This document shows positions 1-9,872 of a DNA stretch of 64,000 bases, piece by piece. Positions within the stretch are counted from its first letter, which is position 1. Every line of letters begins with the position of its first letter. The stretch is from Bog-473 sp963840435 (lineage in GTDB: Bacteria > Actinomycetota > Acidimicrobiia > Acidimicrobiales > RAAP-2): NCBI GenBank assembly GCA_963840435.1, contig CAWIYY010000010.1:558001-622000 (forward strand). Direction: 5' to 3'. The position numbers and the translations under genes were made by a program. Below the pieces are notes generated by a model that was not told where the DNA came from, searched no databases, and saw only the letters and a list, made by a program, of their open reading frames with translations.

Positions 1-1
1 G

Positions 2-928
<927 letters not shown>

Positions 929-953
929 GCGGACGGGCGAGGAGTAGCGAGAC

Positions 954-3479
954 ATGCCACGTCAATCGACACGCGGGTCCGGTCGCGGGGGAGCGGGCTC
1001 GGGCGGAGGCGACGCCGGGCCGCCGAACGGTGGCGACGGCGACGAGCCGGTCAGCGGTTCCGTCGAGCCCATTGAGATCCAGGAGGAGATGGAGCGCTCG
1101 TTCCTCGAGTACTCCATGTCGGTCATTGTGGCCCGGGCCCTGCCCGACGTGCGTGACGGGCTCAAGCCGGTGCACCGCCGGATCCTCTACTCCATGTTCG
1201 ACAACGGGCTCCGACCCGACCGGCCGCACAACAAGTGCGCCAAGGTGGTCGGTGACGTCATGGGGACCTACCACCCTCACGGCGACTCGGCCATCTACGA
1301 GGCATTGGCCCGCATGGTCCAGGAGTTCTCGCTGCGCTACCCGCTCATCGACGGCCACGGCAGCTTCGGGGGCCGGGGTCCAGACGACGGCGCCGCGGCC
1401 ATGCGCTACACCGAGTGCCGCCTCGCCCCCCTGGCCCTCGAGCTCATGGCGGACATCGACGAAGAGACCGTCGACATGGTGGGCAACTACGACGGGTCTG
1501 CCGTCGAGCCCACGGTGCTGCCGTCGCGCTTCCCCAACTTGCTCGTCAACGGTTCCCAGGGCATCGCGGTCGGCATGGCGACCAACGTGCCGCCGCACAA
1601 CATGGGCGAGGTCATCGACGCCGCCATCCACGTGCTGCACCACCCCGAGGCCACGCCGGACGAGCTCATGCAGTTCGTCAAGGGCCCGGACTTCCCGACC
1701 GGGGCGCTGATCCTCGGGCGCCAGGGCATCCTCGACGCCTACCGGACGGGGCGGGGCTCCATAAAGATGCGGGCGGTCGCGGAGATCGAAGAGGGCCGCA
1801 ACGGCGATCACATCGTGGTGACCGAGCTGCCCTACCAGACCTCGGTCGAGGTCATTGAGCAGAAGATCACCGAGCTGGTCCGCGCCGGCGACCTCGACGG
1901 CATCAGTGGGTTGCGCAACGCCTCGGCGAACCAGCAGCCACGCCTTGTCATTGAGCTCAAGCGCGACGCCAACGCCAACGTGGTGCTCAACAACCTCTTC
2001 AAGCAGACGCCGCTGCAGACGAGCTTCGGCGTCAACATGCTGGCCCTGGTCGACAGCGTGCCCCGCACGCTGAACCTGGCCCAGGCCCTGTCGCACTACA
2101 TCGACCACCAGATCGAGGTCATCACCCGGCGTTCGCAGTACCGGCTCGACAAGGCCCGGAACCGGGCCCACATCGTCGAGGGTCTGCTCAAGGCCATCGA
2201 CATGCTCGACGCGGTGATCGCCACCATCCGGGGCTCGGACGACCGGCCCGCCGCCCGTGCCGCGCTGATGGCCGAGCCCTTCGCCTTCACCGAGCTCCAG
2301 GCCACCCACATCCTCGACATGACGCTCGGCCGCCTGACCCGGCTGGGCCGCAGCGAGCTCGAGGAGGAGATGCAGCAACTGCTGACCACCATCGCCGAGC
2401 TGGAATCGATCCTGGCGGACGACGGAAAGCTGCGCGGGGTCATCGAGACCGAGATGACCGCCATCCGCGACAAGTACGACAACCCGCGGCGCAGCATCAT
2501 CACCCACGACCCGGGCGAGATGGGCGTCGAGGACCTCATCGACGACGAGGACATCGTCGTCACCATGACCCGGGCCGGCTACATCAAGTCGGTGGCTGCG
2601 GCCGCGTTCCGCACCCAAGGACGCGGTGGGCGCGGCGTGCAGGGCGCCCGGCTCAAGGAGGAGGACCTGGTCAGCCAGGTCGTGCATACCTCGGCCCACT
2701 CCTTCCTCTTGCTGTTCTCGAACCAGGGGAAGGTGTACCGCCTGCGCGGTCACGAGATCCCGGTGAAGGACCGCACCGCCCGCGGCACCGCTGCGGTCAA
2801 CCTGGTCCCGCTGGCGCCGAACGAGTCGATCACCGCCATCATCTCCACCCGCGAGTTCTCGCCCGACCAGTACCTGGTCTTCGCCACGGCGCAGGGCCAG
2901 GTGAAGAAGACGGCGATGAGCGAGTACGACAAGTCGCGGCGGGAGGGCTTCATCGCCATCAACCTGCGTGACGGCGACGAGCTGGTGCGGGTGGTGGCCA
3001 CGTCGGGCGATGACGACCTCTTCGAGGTGACGCGGAACGGCATGACGATCCGCTTCAACGAGGAGGACGTCCGAGCCATGGGCCGCGACGCGGCCGGCGT
3101 GCGGGGGATCCGCCTGCGTCAGGGCGACGCTGTCGTGTCGTGCGACGTGGCGGCCGACGACACCGACATCCTGATCGTGACCGACGCCGGCTACGGCAAG
3201 CGGACCAAGCTCGAGCGCTTCAACCGGCAGGCCCGCGGCGGCCAGGGCGTGCGGGGTATCCGCCTGACCGGGAAGCGGGGCTCGGTGGTGGCGGCCTTCA
3301 TGATCGCCCTCGACGAGGAGATCCTGCTCGTCTCCTCGGGCGGGGTGGTCATCCGCACCGAGGCCCGGGAGATCGCCTCACAGGGCCGCGACGCGACGGG
3401 CGTCCGGGTGATGAACCTCGACGACGGCCAGACGGTGGCCGCGGTGGCCCGGGTGACCGCCGAGTCCGAAGAGGACTGA
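954..3479 (+). CDS. gyrA: DNA gyrase subunit A
   Basis: GyrA is the DNA cleavage/religation subunit of gyrase. The 841-residue length fits the family plus a Gly-rich N-terminal extension of about 36 residues. The winged-helix core carries VRDGLKPVHRRILY, the quinolone-pocket segment HGDSAIYE (Ser and Glu at the usual resistance positions, so no obvious resistance allele), and the catalytic Tyr152 in AAMRYTE. The GyrA box is QGRGGRG at residues 555-561, followed by the repeated blades of the C-terminal DNA-wrapping pinwheel (a later blade reads RQARGGQGVRG). A GAGGAG ribosome site lies about 10 nt before the ATG. It converges on lepB with only 5 bp between stops. Confidence 0.98.
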   Translation: MPRQSTRGSGRGGAGSGGGDAGPPNGGDGDEPVSGSVEPIEIQEEMERSFLEYSMSVIVARALPDVRDGLKPVHRRILYSMFDNGLRPDRPHNKCAKVVGDVMGTYHPHGDSAIYEALARMVQEFSLRYPLIDGHGSFGGRGPDDGAAAMRYTECRLAPLALELMADIDEETVDMVGNYDGSAVEPTVLPSRFPNLLVNGSQGIAVGMATNVPPHNMGEVIDAAIHVLHHPEATPDELMQFVKGPDFPTGALILGRQGILDAYRTGRGSIKMRAVAEIEEGRNGDHIVVTELPYQTSVEVIEQKITELVRAGDLDGISGLRNASANQQPRLVIELKRDANANVVLNNLFKQTPLQTSFGVNMLALVDSVPRTLNLAQALSHYIDHQIEVITRRSQYRLDKARNRAHIVEGLLKAIDMLDAVIATIRGSDDRPAARAALMAEPFAFTELQATHILDMTLGRLTRLGRSELEEEMQQLLTTIAELESILADDGKLRGVIETEMTAIRDKYDNPRRSIITHDPGEMGVEDLIDDEDIVVTMTRAGYIKSVAAAAFRTQGRGGRGVQGARLKEEDLVSQVVHTSAHSFLLLFSNQGKVYRLRGHEIPVKDRTARGTAAVNLVPLAPNESITAIISTREFSPDQYLVFATAQGQVKKTAMSEYDKSRREGFIAINLRDGDELVRVVATSGDDDLFEVTRNGMTIRFNEEDVRAMGRDAAGVRGIRLRQGDAVVSCDVAADDTDILIVTDAGYGKRTKLERFNRQARGGQGVRGIRLTGKRGSVVAAFMIALDEEILLVSSGGVVIRTEAREIASQGRDATGVRVMNLDDGQTVAAVARVTAESEED

Positions 3480-3484
3480 CCGAC

Positions 3485-4171
3485 TCAGAAGAGCTTGATC
3501 GAGGTGAGCGGCCACACCCGCAGCTCGACCTTGCCGACGATGAGTGACTTCGAAATGGGGCCCCAGTAACGGCTGTCGCACGAGTCCGTGCGGTTGTCGC
3601 CCATGACGAAGTAGTCGTTGGCCGGGACCTTGAAAGGCCGGACCAGGCTGTAGGGCGTGCCGGGCGGGCCGGCCGTCGTCACGCCCTGCTCCGACTGGGG
3701 CAGCCAGCTCTCGTCGAGGCGCTTGCCGTCGATGTAGACGTAGCCGCCGGAGAGCGAGATGACGTTGCCCGGCAGGCCGATCACCCGCTTGACCAGATCG
3801 TTGACCGGGGGACCGCCGCAGTTCTCCGCCGGGGGGCGCGCGAAGACGACGATGTTGCCCCGGCTCACCCCGTGCAGGTCGTAGCTGAGCTTGTTCACCA
3901 GGATGCGATCGCCGACCTGCAACGTCGGCTCCATCGATCCGGACGGGATGAAGAAGGTCTGGACCACGAAGGCCCGCAGCAGTACGGCGACGAGCACCGC
4001 GACCACCACGACGATGATCCCTTCGCGCAGCCAACGCGACGAACCGTTGCCCTGGGCTTCCTTGCCCAGATCCGGCGGCTCCTCCGGTGGGGTCGGATCG
4101 GCCTCGACCTCCGGCCCGCCTACTCCGGGCTCGTCTACGACGAGCGCCGGGTCCTGGGAGTCGGGCGTCAC
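3485..4171 (-). CDS. lepB: Signal peptidase I
   Basis: Type I signal peptidase cleaves signal peptides of secreted proteins at the outer face of the membrane. From a GTG at 4171 the protein is about 228 residues: an acidic cytoplasmic N-terminus, one membrane segment (about residues 51-70), the catalytic Ser79 in PSGSMEPT, the general-base Lys128 in VKRVIGLPGN, and the box GDNRTDSCDSRYWGP. The open frame extends upstream, but that part overlaps the deacylase C-terminus in another frame, so I placed the start after that gene's stop. The ribosome site is weak, so the start is uncertain by some codons. The window encodes several secreted proteins that would be substrates. Confidence 0.9.
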   Translation of the reverse strand: MTPDSQDPALVVDEPGVGGPEVEADPTPPEEPPDLGKEAQGNGSSRWLREGIIVVVVAVLVAVLLRAFVVQTFFIPSGSMEPTLQVGDRILVNKLSYDLHGVSRGNIVVFARPPAENCGGPPVNDLVKRVIGLPGNVISLSGGYVYIDGKRLDESWLPQSEQGVTTAGPPGTPYSLVRPFKVPANDYFVMGDNRTDSCDSRYWGPISKSLIVGKVELRVWPLTSIKLF

Positions 4172-4214
4172 CGGAGGCAGGCTAGACGCCGCAGCCGTCG
4201 ATCGGGATTCGGCC

Positions 4215-5943
4215 TCAGGCGGGGACCGGGACCACGGACGCCGTGTCCCGTCCCGAACGGAGCAGGGAACCGGGGACGGCCCCGGTCGGTTCGCCGTCGC
4301 GCACCGTCTCCACCCCATTGACCAGGACCCGGACGACGCCGTGGGACCCGGCAAAGAGGCGGGGCGTTTCTCCGGGCAGGTCATGGACCAGGCGGGCCGG
4401 CTCGGAGGCGATGGTCTCGGGATCGAAGACGAGGAGGTCTGCCGCGTAGCCCTCCTGGACCAGTCCGCGGGTCGCGCAAGCCGAAGAGGGCGGCAGGCTG
4501 GGCCGTCATCATGTGCACGGCCTGCTCGACGGGAACCAGCTTGCGACCGCGCAGGCAGTCGTCGAGGAACGCGGTCGGATAGTTGGAGCCACACATGCGG
4601 TCAAGGTGCGCCCCGGCGTCGGAGCCGCCGACCATGGCCCGGGGATCGTTCCAGATGGCGGCGCGCATGGACCACGTCGTCTCCTCGCCGTCGTCCGTGT
4701 TGGGCCACAGCACCGTACGCAGGTCGTCGGCCAGCACGATGTCGAGCAACGTGTCGAAGGGAGCGGTGCCCCGCTCCTGCGCGATGTCGGCCACGGTCCG
4801 GAAGGCGCAGCCCTCGTTGGCCGGGGCATAGGTGTCGCCGATGACGTAGGTCCCCCAGCGGGCCAGGCCCCGAAAGACGCCGGCCTCCTTGCTGTGGGCC
4901 CGCTCGTCGAGCTGGGCCCGTACCTCCGGGTCGGCCAGCTTTTCCATACGCTCGGCCTGGGGCAGTCCCATGACGTCGCCCCAGCCCGGGATGAGGAAGA
5001 GCGCGCAGTGGGTGCGGAAGCTCATGTTCATGGGGACCAGCGTCGGCATGATCAAGGCCACGATGCGGCCGCCCGCAGCGGCGGCGGTGGACGAGGCGGC
5101 GAGCTGGTGCTCAATGCGCTCACCGGAACGGGCGTCGACCGTGAGCACGTTCCAGTTGAGCGGGCGCTGGGCGGTGACGCTCATGGTCGTCATCAGGTCG
5201 ACCTCTTCAGGGCTGAAGGAGTCGAGACATCCGTTGGTGATGTACTCGAGGGTCGTGCCCTCGTGGGCCGCCACCTCCTCGCAGAAGGCCAGCATCTCGC
5301 GGCGGTCGGCGTAGCGCGAGCTGATCGGCCGGCCGTCGCCGTCGGAGTGGGTGCGCGACTGGGACGAGGAGAACCCGAGCCCCCCGGCCTCGAGCGATTC
5401 GCCCAGGAGGGCGCGCATGGCCTCGATTTCTTCGTCGGTCGCCACCTCCTCGCCCCGGGCCGCGCCCATGACCTTGCGCCGCAATGCGCAGTGCCCGACG
5501 AGGAAGCCGGCGTTGACGCCCAGGCTCCCCTCGAGCGCGTCGAGATACTCGGCGAAGCTGGACCAGGTCCAGGGCACCCCGTTCTCCAGGGCGGCCAGGG
5601 GCATGCCCTCCACCTTGGCCATCATCCGGCGGATGTAGTCGGCGTCCTCGGCGTTGAGCGGAGCCAAGGTGAACCCGCAGTTCCCGCCGATCACCGTGGT
5701 CACGCCGTGGACGTTGGAGGGCGAGGCGGAGGGGTCCCAGAACAACTGGGCGTCGTAGTGCGTGTGGGGGTCGACGATGCCGGGGGTGACGATCAGCCCG
5801 GTGGCGTCCAGCTCGACCTGGGCCGGCTCGTCGACCTGGCCGACGGCCACGATGCGGCCGTCGCGGATGCCGACGTCGGCCAGGCGCGCCGGGCCACCCG
5901 AGCCGTCGATGAGCGTGCCGGAACGGATGGCGTAGTCGAGCAT
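4215..5943 (-). CDS. N-acyl-D-amino-acid deacylase family amidohydrolase (one frameshift)
   Basis: Members of this metal-dependent amidohydrolase family hydrolyse N-acyl-D-amino acids or related amides and ureas in the cytoplasm. The N-terminal composite domain (TLIDGSGGPARLADVGIRDGRI) leads to the metal motif DPHTHYDAQ with His60 and His62; NGVPWTWSSFAEYLDAL and the late HLDRMCGSNYP also fit the family. The start is fixed by GGAGG 5 nt before the ATG. A one-base insertion near 4470 (GACCCGCGG where GACCGCGG is expected) shifts the frame; after correction the protein continues RGLVQEGYAADLLVFDP and ends at 4215, about 575 residues, normal for the family. A 15-bp palindrome lies 48 bp upstream. 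The true substrate is unknown. Confidence 0.85.
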
Positions 5944-5990
5944 GGAACCTCCGGGGGCGACTGCCCGGCCCTGGGACCGCGGCGCCGAAT

Positions 5991-6005
5991 CTGACGGACC
6001 GTCAG
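5991..6005. promoter_or_regulatory. Perfect 15-bp palindrome, possible TetR-type operator
   Basis: CTGACGG-A-CCGTCAG is a perfect 7-1-7 inverted repeat, 48 bp upstream of the deacylase start on the minus strand. Size and symmetry fit operators of TetR-family repressors, but no regulator gene is adjacent, so the link to the deacylase is inference. Confidence 0.45.
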
Positions 6006-6077
6006 CTTAGTGTTCGGCTTCGGCTCCCCTGGTCCCGAAGGGCCGGCACGGGGCCGAGCCGAGCCGAGCCGGAGCCG

Positions 6078-6677
6078 TCAGCCCAACCAGTCCCGAGGGG
6101 TGACCGCCCCGGTCCTGTACTGGCCGAGGATCGCCTGGCGCACCTGCTGGAGCCGCCCCTCGACCGCATCCTGGCGTCGGGTCAGCTCCGAGAGTTGCGC
6201 TTCGAGGTCGGCGAGCACCCGGGCGACGTCGTCGGGCGAGGACAGGTCGGCCCGAGCCATCTCCTGGTGGGCCGTCATGAGCGGGTCCGAGCGGATGCAG
6301 ACGGACCAGTCCAGGTCGTCGACTTCCTTCACGTCGTCGCGGCCGTCGTCAGACCAGTTCGCTGCCATCAGGCGGGGCAATTCGTCCACCACCGCCTTCT
6401 GGTCGGTGGGCTCGTTGGCCAGGCAGTGGCGCAGGATCCCGACGTCGCTGGCCAGGACCGACTGTGCGTAGGAGAGCGATTCGAGGGCCGCCGTGAGCTC
6501 TTCGCGCCAGATCCGGACGGGAGCGGCCTGGTTGGCCTCCGCCACCGCGGCAGAGTCCTCCAAGACCCGATCGATGTCGGTCAGCTGGATCGGATCCGTC
6601 TCGGAGAGGAGCGCACTCTCCGCTCCGTCCAGGTCATGCCCAACCCGTCCCTGAAGATGCGCCCGTGCCGATGGCAC
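6078..6677 (-). CDS. Hypothetical 199-residue coiled-coil-like protein
   Basis: I do not recognise this protein. The frame is open from a GTG at 6677 preceded by GAGGGGAG about 8 nt upstream, a good actinobacterial ribosome site. The sequence is charged, Ala/Leu/Glu-rich, without Cys clusters, signal peptide or membrane segment. The C-terminal third (DDVARVLADLEAQLSELTRRQDAVEGRL is the region, about residues 148-175) has heptad spacing suggesting a helical coiled coil. It is divergent from the dCTP deaminase gene across a 338-bp region. Codon use looks like the neighbours. A cytoplasmic helical protein is all that can be said. Confidence 0.6.
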   Translation of the reverse strand: MPSARAHLQGRVGHDLDGAESALLSETDPIQLTDIDRVLEDSAAVAEANQAAPVRIWREELTAALESLSYAQSVLASDVGILRHCLANEPTDQKAVVDELPRLMAANWSDDGRDDVKEVDDLDWSVCIRSDPLMTAHQEMARADLSSPDDVARVLADLEAQLSELTRRQDAVEGRLQQVRQAILGQYRTGAVTPRDWLG

Positions 6678-6831
6678 CGATTCACTCCCCTCGTCGTCTC
6701 CTGCTGCTGCACCGAGCCGACCCTCGAGCTTTGTCTACCACGGGCATGATGCGCTCGTCAGGACCCCCGATGCAATGGTTGTTACACCTCGTGAGAACCA
6801 ATTTTCGGCCGTTTCCCCCACCCCTCTTCAG

Positions 6832-6903
6832 GCCTGTGGACAACCGGTTCCCTCCTGTGAAACCCGGGTGTGAGAGCGCTTCGTCCCCAACTCGTCCACA
6901 GGC
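6832..6903. promoter_or_regulatory. Pair of inverted DnaA-box-like sites in divergent intergenic region
   Basis: The 338-bp gap 6678-7015 contains GCCTGTGGAC at 6832-6841 and its exact reverse complement GTCCACAGGC at 6894-6903. The first holds TTGTCCACA on the minus strand, the consensus DnaA box of high-GC actinobacteria; the second holds TCGTCCACA, one mismatch. They are head to head with a 52-bp spacer. Two boxes are too few for an origin, but could let DnaA regulate the divergent dCTP deaminase or hypothetical gene. The rest of the gap shows no gene or strong hairpin. Confidence 0.5.
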
Positions 6904-7015
6904 TGTGCCCGAGGCCGTCCCCACGCCGGATGCAGGGGGGCTTTCGCTGCGCCGTCACCGCGTGCTTTGCTCTGAACGTGCAGGCCACCATGTTTCCCGA
7001 CGCAACGGATTCGGC

Positions 7016-8152
7016 GTGCTGAACCTGCCGCCCACCTCGGAGGGGGTCCTGCCGGGCCAGCATCTCGAGCGGGCCATCCGGGCAGGCTACGTCGACGCCG
7101 GGCGTTTCAAGATCCCCGAATCGAACATCCAGCCGGCCAGCCTCGACCTGCGCCTGGGCGAGCGGGCGCTGCGCATCCGCTGCAGCTTCTTGCCCGGGAA
7201 CGAATCGGTCGAGCGCAAGCTCAAGGACTACGTCCTCGACGAGCTCGACCTGCGGGGCGACGGCGCCATGCTCGAAGCCCGCTGCCCGTATCTCATTGAA
7301 CTCAAGGAGCGCCTGGACCTGCCGGCGGGACTGCGGGGCAAGGCCAACCCAAAGAGCTCGACGGGTCGCATCGACGTCTTCACCCGTGTCATCACCGACG
7401 ACAGCGACCGCTTCGACGAGGTGGCACCCGGCTACAGCGGCCCCCTCTACCTCGAGGTGGTGCCGCTGTCCTTCGCGGTCCGCGTCCGCGAGGACCTGAC
7501 GCTGAACCAACTGCGCCTGGCCGTCGGCAGACCGTGGCTGAGTGACGACGACGTGCGCCAGGCCCACCTGGAGATGCCGATGCTGTTCCGCGACGGTGCG
7601 CCAGTCCCGGTCGAGGACCTCGTCCTGTCCGACGGCCTCTTCCTCGGGCTGGACCTGCGGGGCGACACCCGGGGCCAGGTCGGCTACAGCACGCGGGACA
7701 GCGCACCGCTGCTGGACCTGACGACGGGGCGCGAGACCGACCCCCGCCCGTTCTGGGATCCGGTGTTCCGCGAGGACGGCGACCGGCTCGTGCTCTCGCC
7801 GAAGCGCTTCTATCTCCTGATGTCGGACGAGGCCGTCTGCATCCCACCCAACCTGGCCGCCGAGATGACCGCGTACGACCCGACGAGCGGAGAGTTGCGC
7901 ACGCACTACGCCGGCTTCTTCGACCCGGGTTTCGGGTACGACCCGGGCGGCTCCTTCCGCGGGTCACGCGCCGCGCTGGAAGTGCGCGCGCACGACGTGC
8001 CCTTCATGGTCGAGAACGGGCAAGCGGTCTGCAAGCTCACCTTCGAGCGCATGCTCGAAGAACCCGTCGCGCTCTACGGAACGGGGATCGGGTCCTCGTA
8101 CCAGCAGCAGGAAGAGACGCTAAGCCGCTACTTCCGCCGCACGCCCCTCTAG
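7016..8152 (+). CDS. dcd: Double-domain 2'-deoxycytidine 5'-triphosphate deaminase
   Basis: dCTP deaminase converts dCTP to dUTP, feeding dTMP synthesis. This 378-residue protein has two tandem dUTPase-fold halves, as in the PF06559-type enzymes best known from alphaproteobacteria, rather than the usual 190-residue actinobacterial Dcd. Half one carries LRGKANPKSSTGRIDVFTR (the Ser-Ser-Gly-Arg nucleotide motif) and YSGPLYLEVVP with the candidate catalytic Glu; half two carries LSPKRFYLLMSDEAV, HYAGFFDPGFGYDPGG and a final QLTF-like KLTFERM. The start is a GTG at 7016 without a clear ribosome site; the frame is open further upstream but that part does not resemble the family. Which half keeps activity cannot be decided by eye. 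Confidence 0.82.
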   Translation: MLNLPPTSEGVLPGQHLERAIRAGYVDAGRFKIPESNIQPASLDLRLGERALRIRCSFLPGNESVERKLKDYVLDELDLRGDGAMLEARCPYLIELKERLDLPAGLRGKANPKSSTGRIDVFTRVITDDSDRFDEVAPGYSGPLYLEVVPLSFAVRVREDLTLNQLRLAVGRPWLSDDDVRQAHLEMPMLFRDGAPVPVEDLVLSDGLFLGLDLRGDTRGQVGYSTRDSAPLLDLTTGRETDPRPFWDPVFREDGDRLVLSPKRFYLLMSDEAVCIPPNLAAEMTAYDPTSGELRTHYAGFFDPGFGYDPGGSFRGSRAALEVRAHDVPFMVENGQAVCKLTFERMLEEPVALYGTGIGSSYQQQEETLSRYFRRTPL

Positions 8153-8321
8153 CAAGGGCGCGACACACCCGGCGCACGAGCGGGTTGCACGCGGGCCTTT
8201 GTGGTTCGCCGTCAACAGAGCCACAACCCGCCGTTTCATCGTCGCGCCTTTGGGAAAGTCCCTTACGCGAGCGGATGGCAGCGCGGATGCCGTCTGACTC
8301 CCAAAAGGAGCTCGAAAATAA

Positions 8322-9768
8322 ATGTGGCGGAAGCGACTGTTGTCGGTTGGTATCTCTACGGGTGGGTTCGCCCTCGTTGCGGCGAGCGCACTGGGCCTAA
8401 CATCGATGGGAGCGGGAGCGGACACCGCGCCCCTGCCCAACCGGTTCGTTGCCGGTGTCGGTGACGGCCCCCATCACGGCACTGGAAAACCAGATCGCGG
8501 GCACGGCGTTGCCCGGTCAGGACTCGACTACCGGGACGAATACCACCACCCAATCGTCCTCGGTGGCCGATGTCGATGCGCCGGTCAACGCGTGCTCGCT
8601 CTCTGTCGGCGCAGATGCCGGCGCCGGCAGCGCATGCTCGACGACCTCGGTCGGGACGAGCGGACAGAGCAACGTGGCCAACGTCAACGCCCCGGTGACG
8701 GTGCAGGACAACGCCGCAGGACTGTTGGACCAGGAGGCATCGGCTCTCGGTCTGACCTCGGGTCAGTCCGCCGCCTCGACGACGCAGGACGGCATGGTGA
8801 ACGCCGACGCGCCAGTCAGCATTTGTTCGGTCGATGCTGGCGTGGCCGGTGACACCTCGAGCTCGTGCGGACTGAGCGGGACCGAGGGTGACACCGCTCA
8901 GACGGGCGTGGTCGACGCGGACACCCCGGTCACGGTGTGCGACATCATCGCCGAAGTGGACGGCAGCGGGAGCGCCGACTGCCCCCAGGAGACGGGCACG
9001 GGGTCGCAGTCGGGCCAGCTGGCCGATGCCGACGTCCCAGTGACGGCCTGTGGTGCAGTGGTTGCGGTCGACGGCTCGGCCACCGGGTCGTGCATGCCCG
9101 CCAGCGATGCCACGTTGACGGGCGACCTGCCGACGAGCGACGACACGCAGAGCGCCCCGGTGGACGGGGTCCTCCCGGTCAGTGGCTGCAGCGTCGTGGT
9201 TGCCGTGGTGGGGAGCGCCACGAACTCGTGCGAGCCGGACCACGTCGCGCAGACCCAGGAGGGCTCGGCGCCAGTCGACGGGACCATCACCTTGTGCTCC
9301 ATCGTGGCCTCGGTTGACGGCACCGGCTCGGGCACCTGCACCGGTGCGCAGACGGCCAACGTCACGCCGATCGGTCAGCCCGGCGGCTCGAGCACGGGTG
9401 TCACCGCGCCGATCGCCGTCTGTGGCGTGCAGGGCGCAGTGGGCGGGAGCGCCGGCGCCGCCTGCCCCGAGCCCTCGACCAGCCCCAGCATCGCCCCGGT
9501 TGGAGGCGGATCGTCTGGCGGTAGCGCCGGAACCGGACCCACCGGCGCCACCAGCGCGAGTACCGGAGGAACGATCCCGGCAGATCTGACCGCGATCGCC
9601 AGCCCGGCGTCGCCGGGTACGGCCAGCGCAACTGCGGCGGTGACGCCGGCGGCCCCGCTGGCCCAGACCGGGGCGCCGATCCTGTTGGAGCTTCTCGCCG
9701 GCATGGCTGCGGTCCTGGCGGGCCTGGCCCTGAGCATGTCCGGCCGGTTGCGCCAGGCTCGATCCTGA
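8322..9768 (+). CDS. Chaplin-like secreted repeat protein with LAxTG-type sorting signal (one frameshift)
   Basis: A signal peptide (MWRKRLLSVGISTGGFALVA, ending near GAGADTA) starts at an ATG preceded by AAAAGGAG; the frame shifts near 8440-8449 and continues to 9768. The mature part has seven units of about 45-60 residues, each with a Pro-Val entry and a Cys-x13-Cys pair (first pair codons 8593 and 8635), e.g. CSIVASVDGTGSGTC and CGAVVAVDGSATGSC. This resembles chaplins, the amyloid-forming surface proteins of Streptomyces. The C-terminus has PLAQTG, a hydrophobic span and a basic tail, the layout recognised by class E sortases, so the protein is probably covalently anchored to the cell wall. 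No sortase gene is in the window. Function as a surface-modifying protein is inferred. Confidence 0.7.
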
Positions 9769-9809
9769 AAGGAGCACGCAGCGCTCGCAGCCAGCCATGA
9801 GGTGAGGAG

Positions 9810-9837
9810 GAGTACGGGGCCGCCCGCCCCGGTACTC
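9810..9837 (+). terminator. Strong hairpin after the chaplin-like gene
   Basis: GAGTACGGGGC (9810-9820), a 5-nt loop and GCCCCGGTACTC (9826-9837) form an 11-bp stem with one bulged base, 41 bp after the stop. There is no T-tract, so it may be a GC-type terminator or a 5' leader element of the next gene. Confidence 0.4.
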
Positions 9838-9872
9838 GACTGGACAGATCCGATGGAGGATGGGAGGGATCG

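Noticed and set aside
6678..7015. Origin of replication near gyrA
   Set aside because: Only two DnaA-box-like sites and no AT-rich unwinding element or dnaA/dnaN genes; a regulatory role fits better.
8153..8321. c-di-AMP (ydaO-type) riboswitch before the chaplin-like gene
   Set aside because: Hairpins with GCGGG/CCCGC and TGTGG/CCACA exist, but the conserved ydaO sequence blocks are not present.
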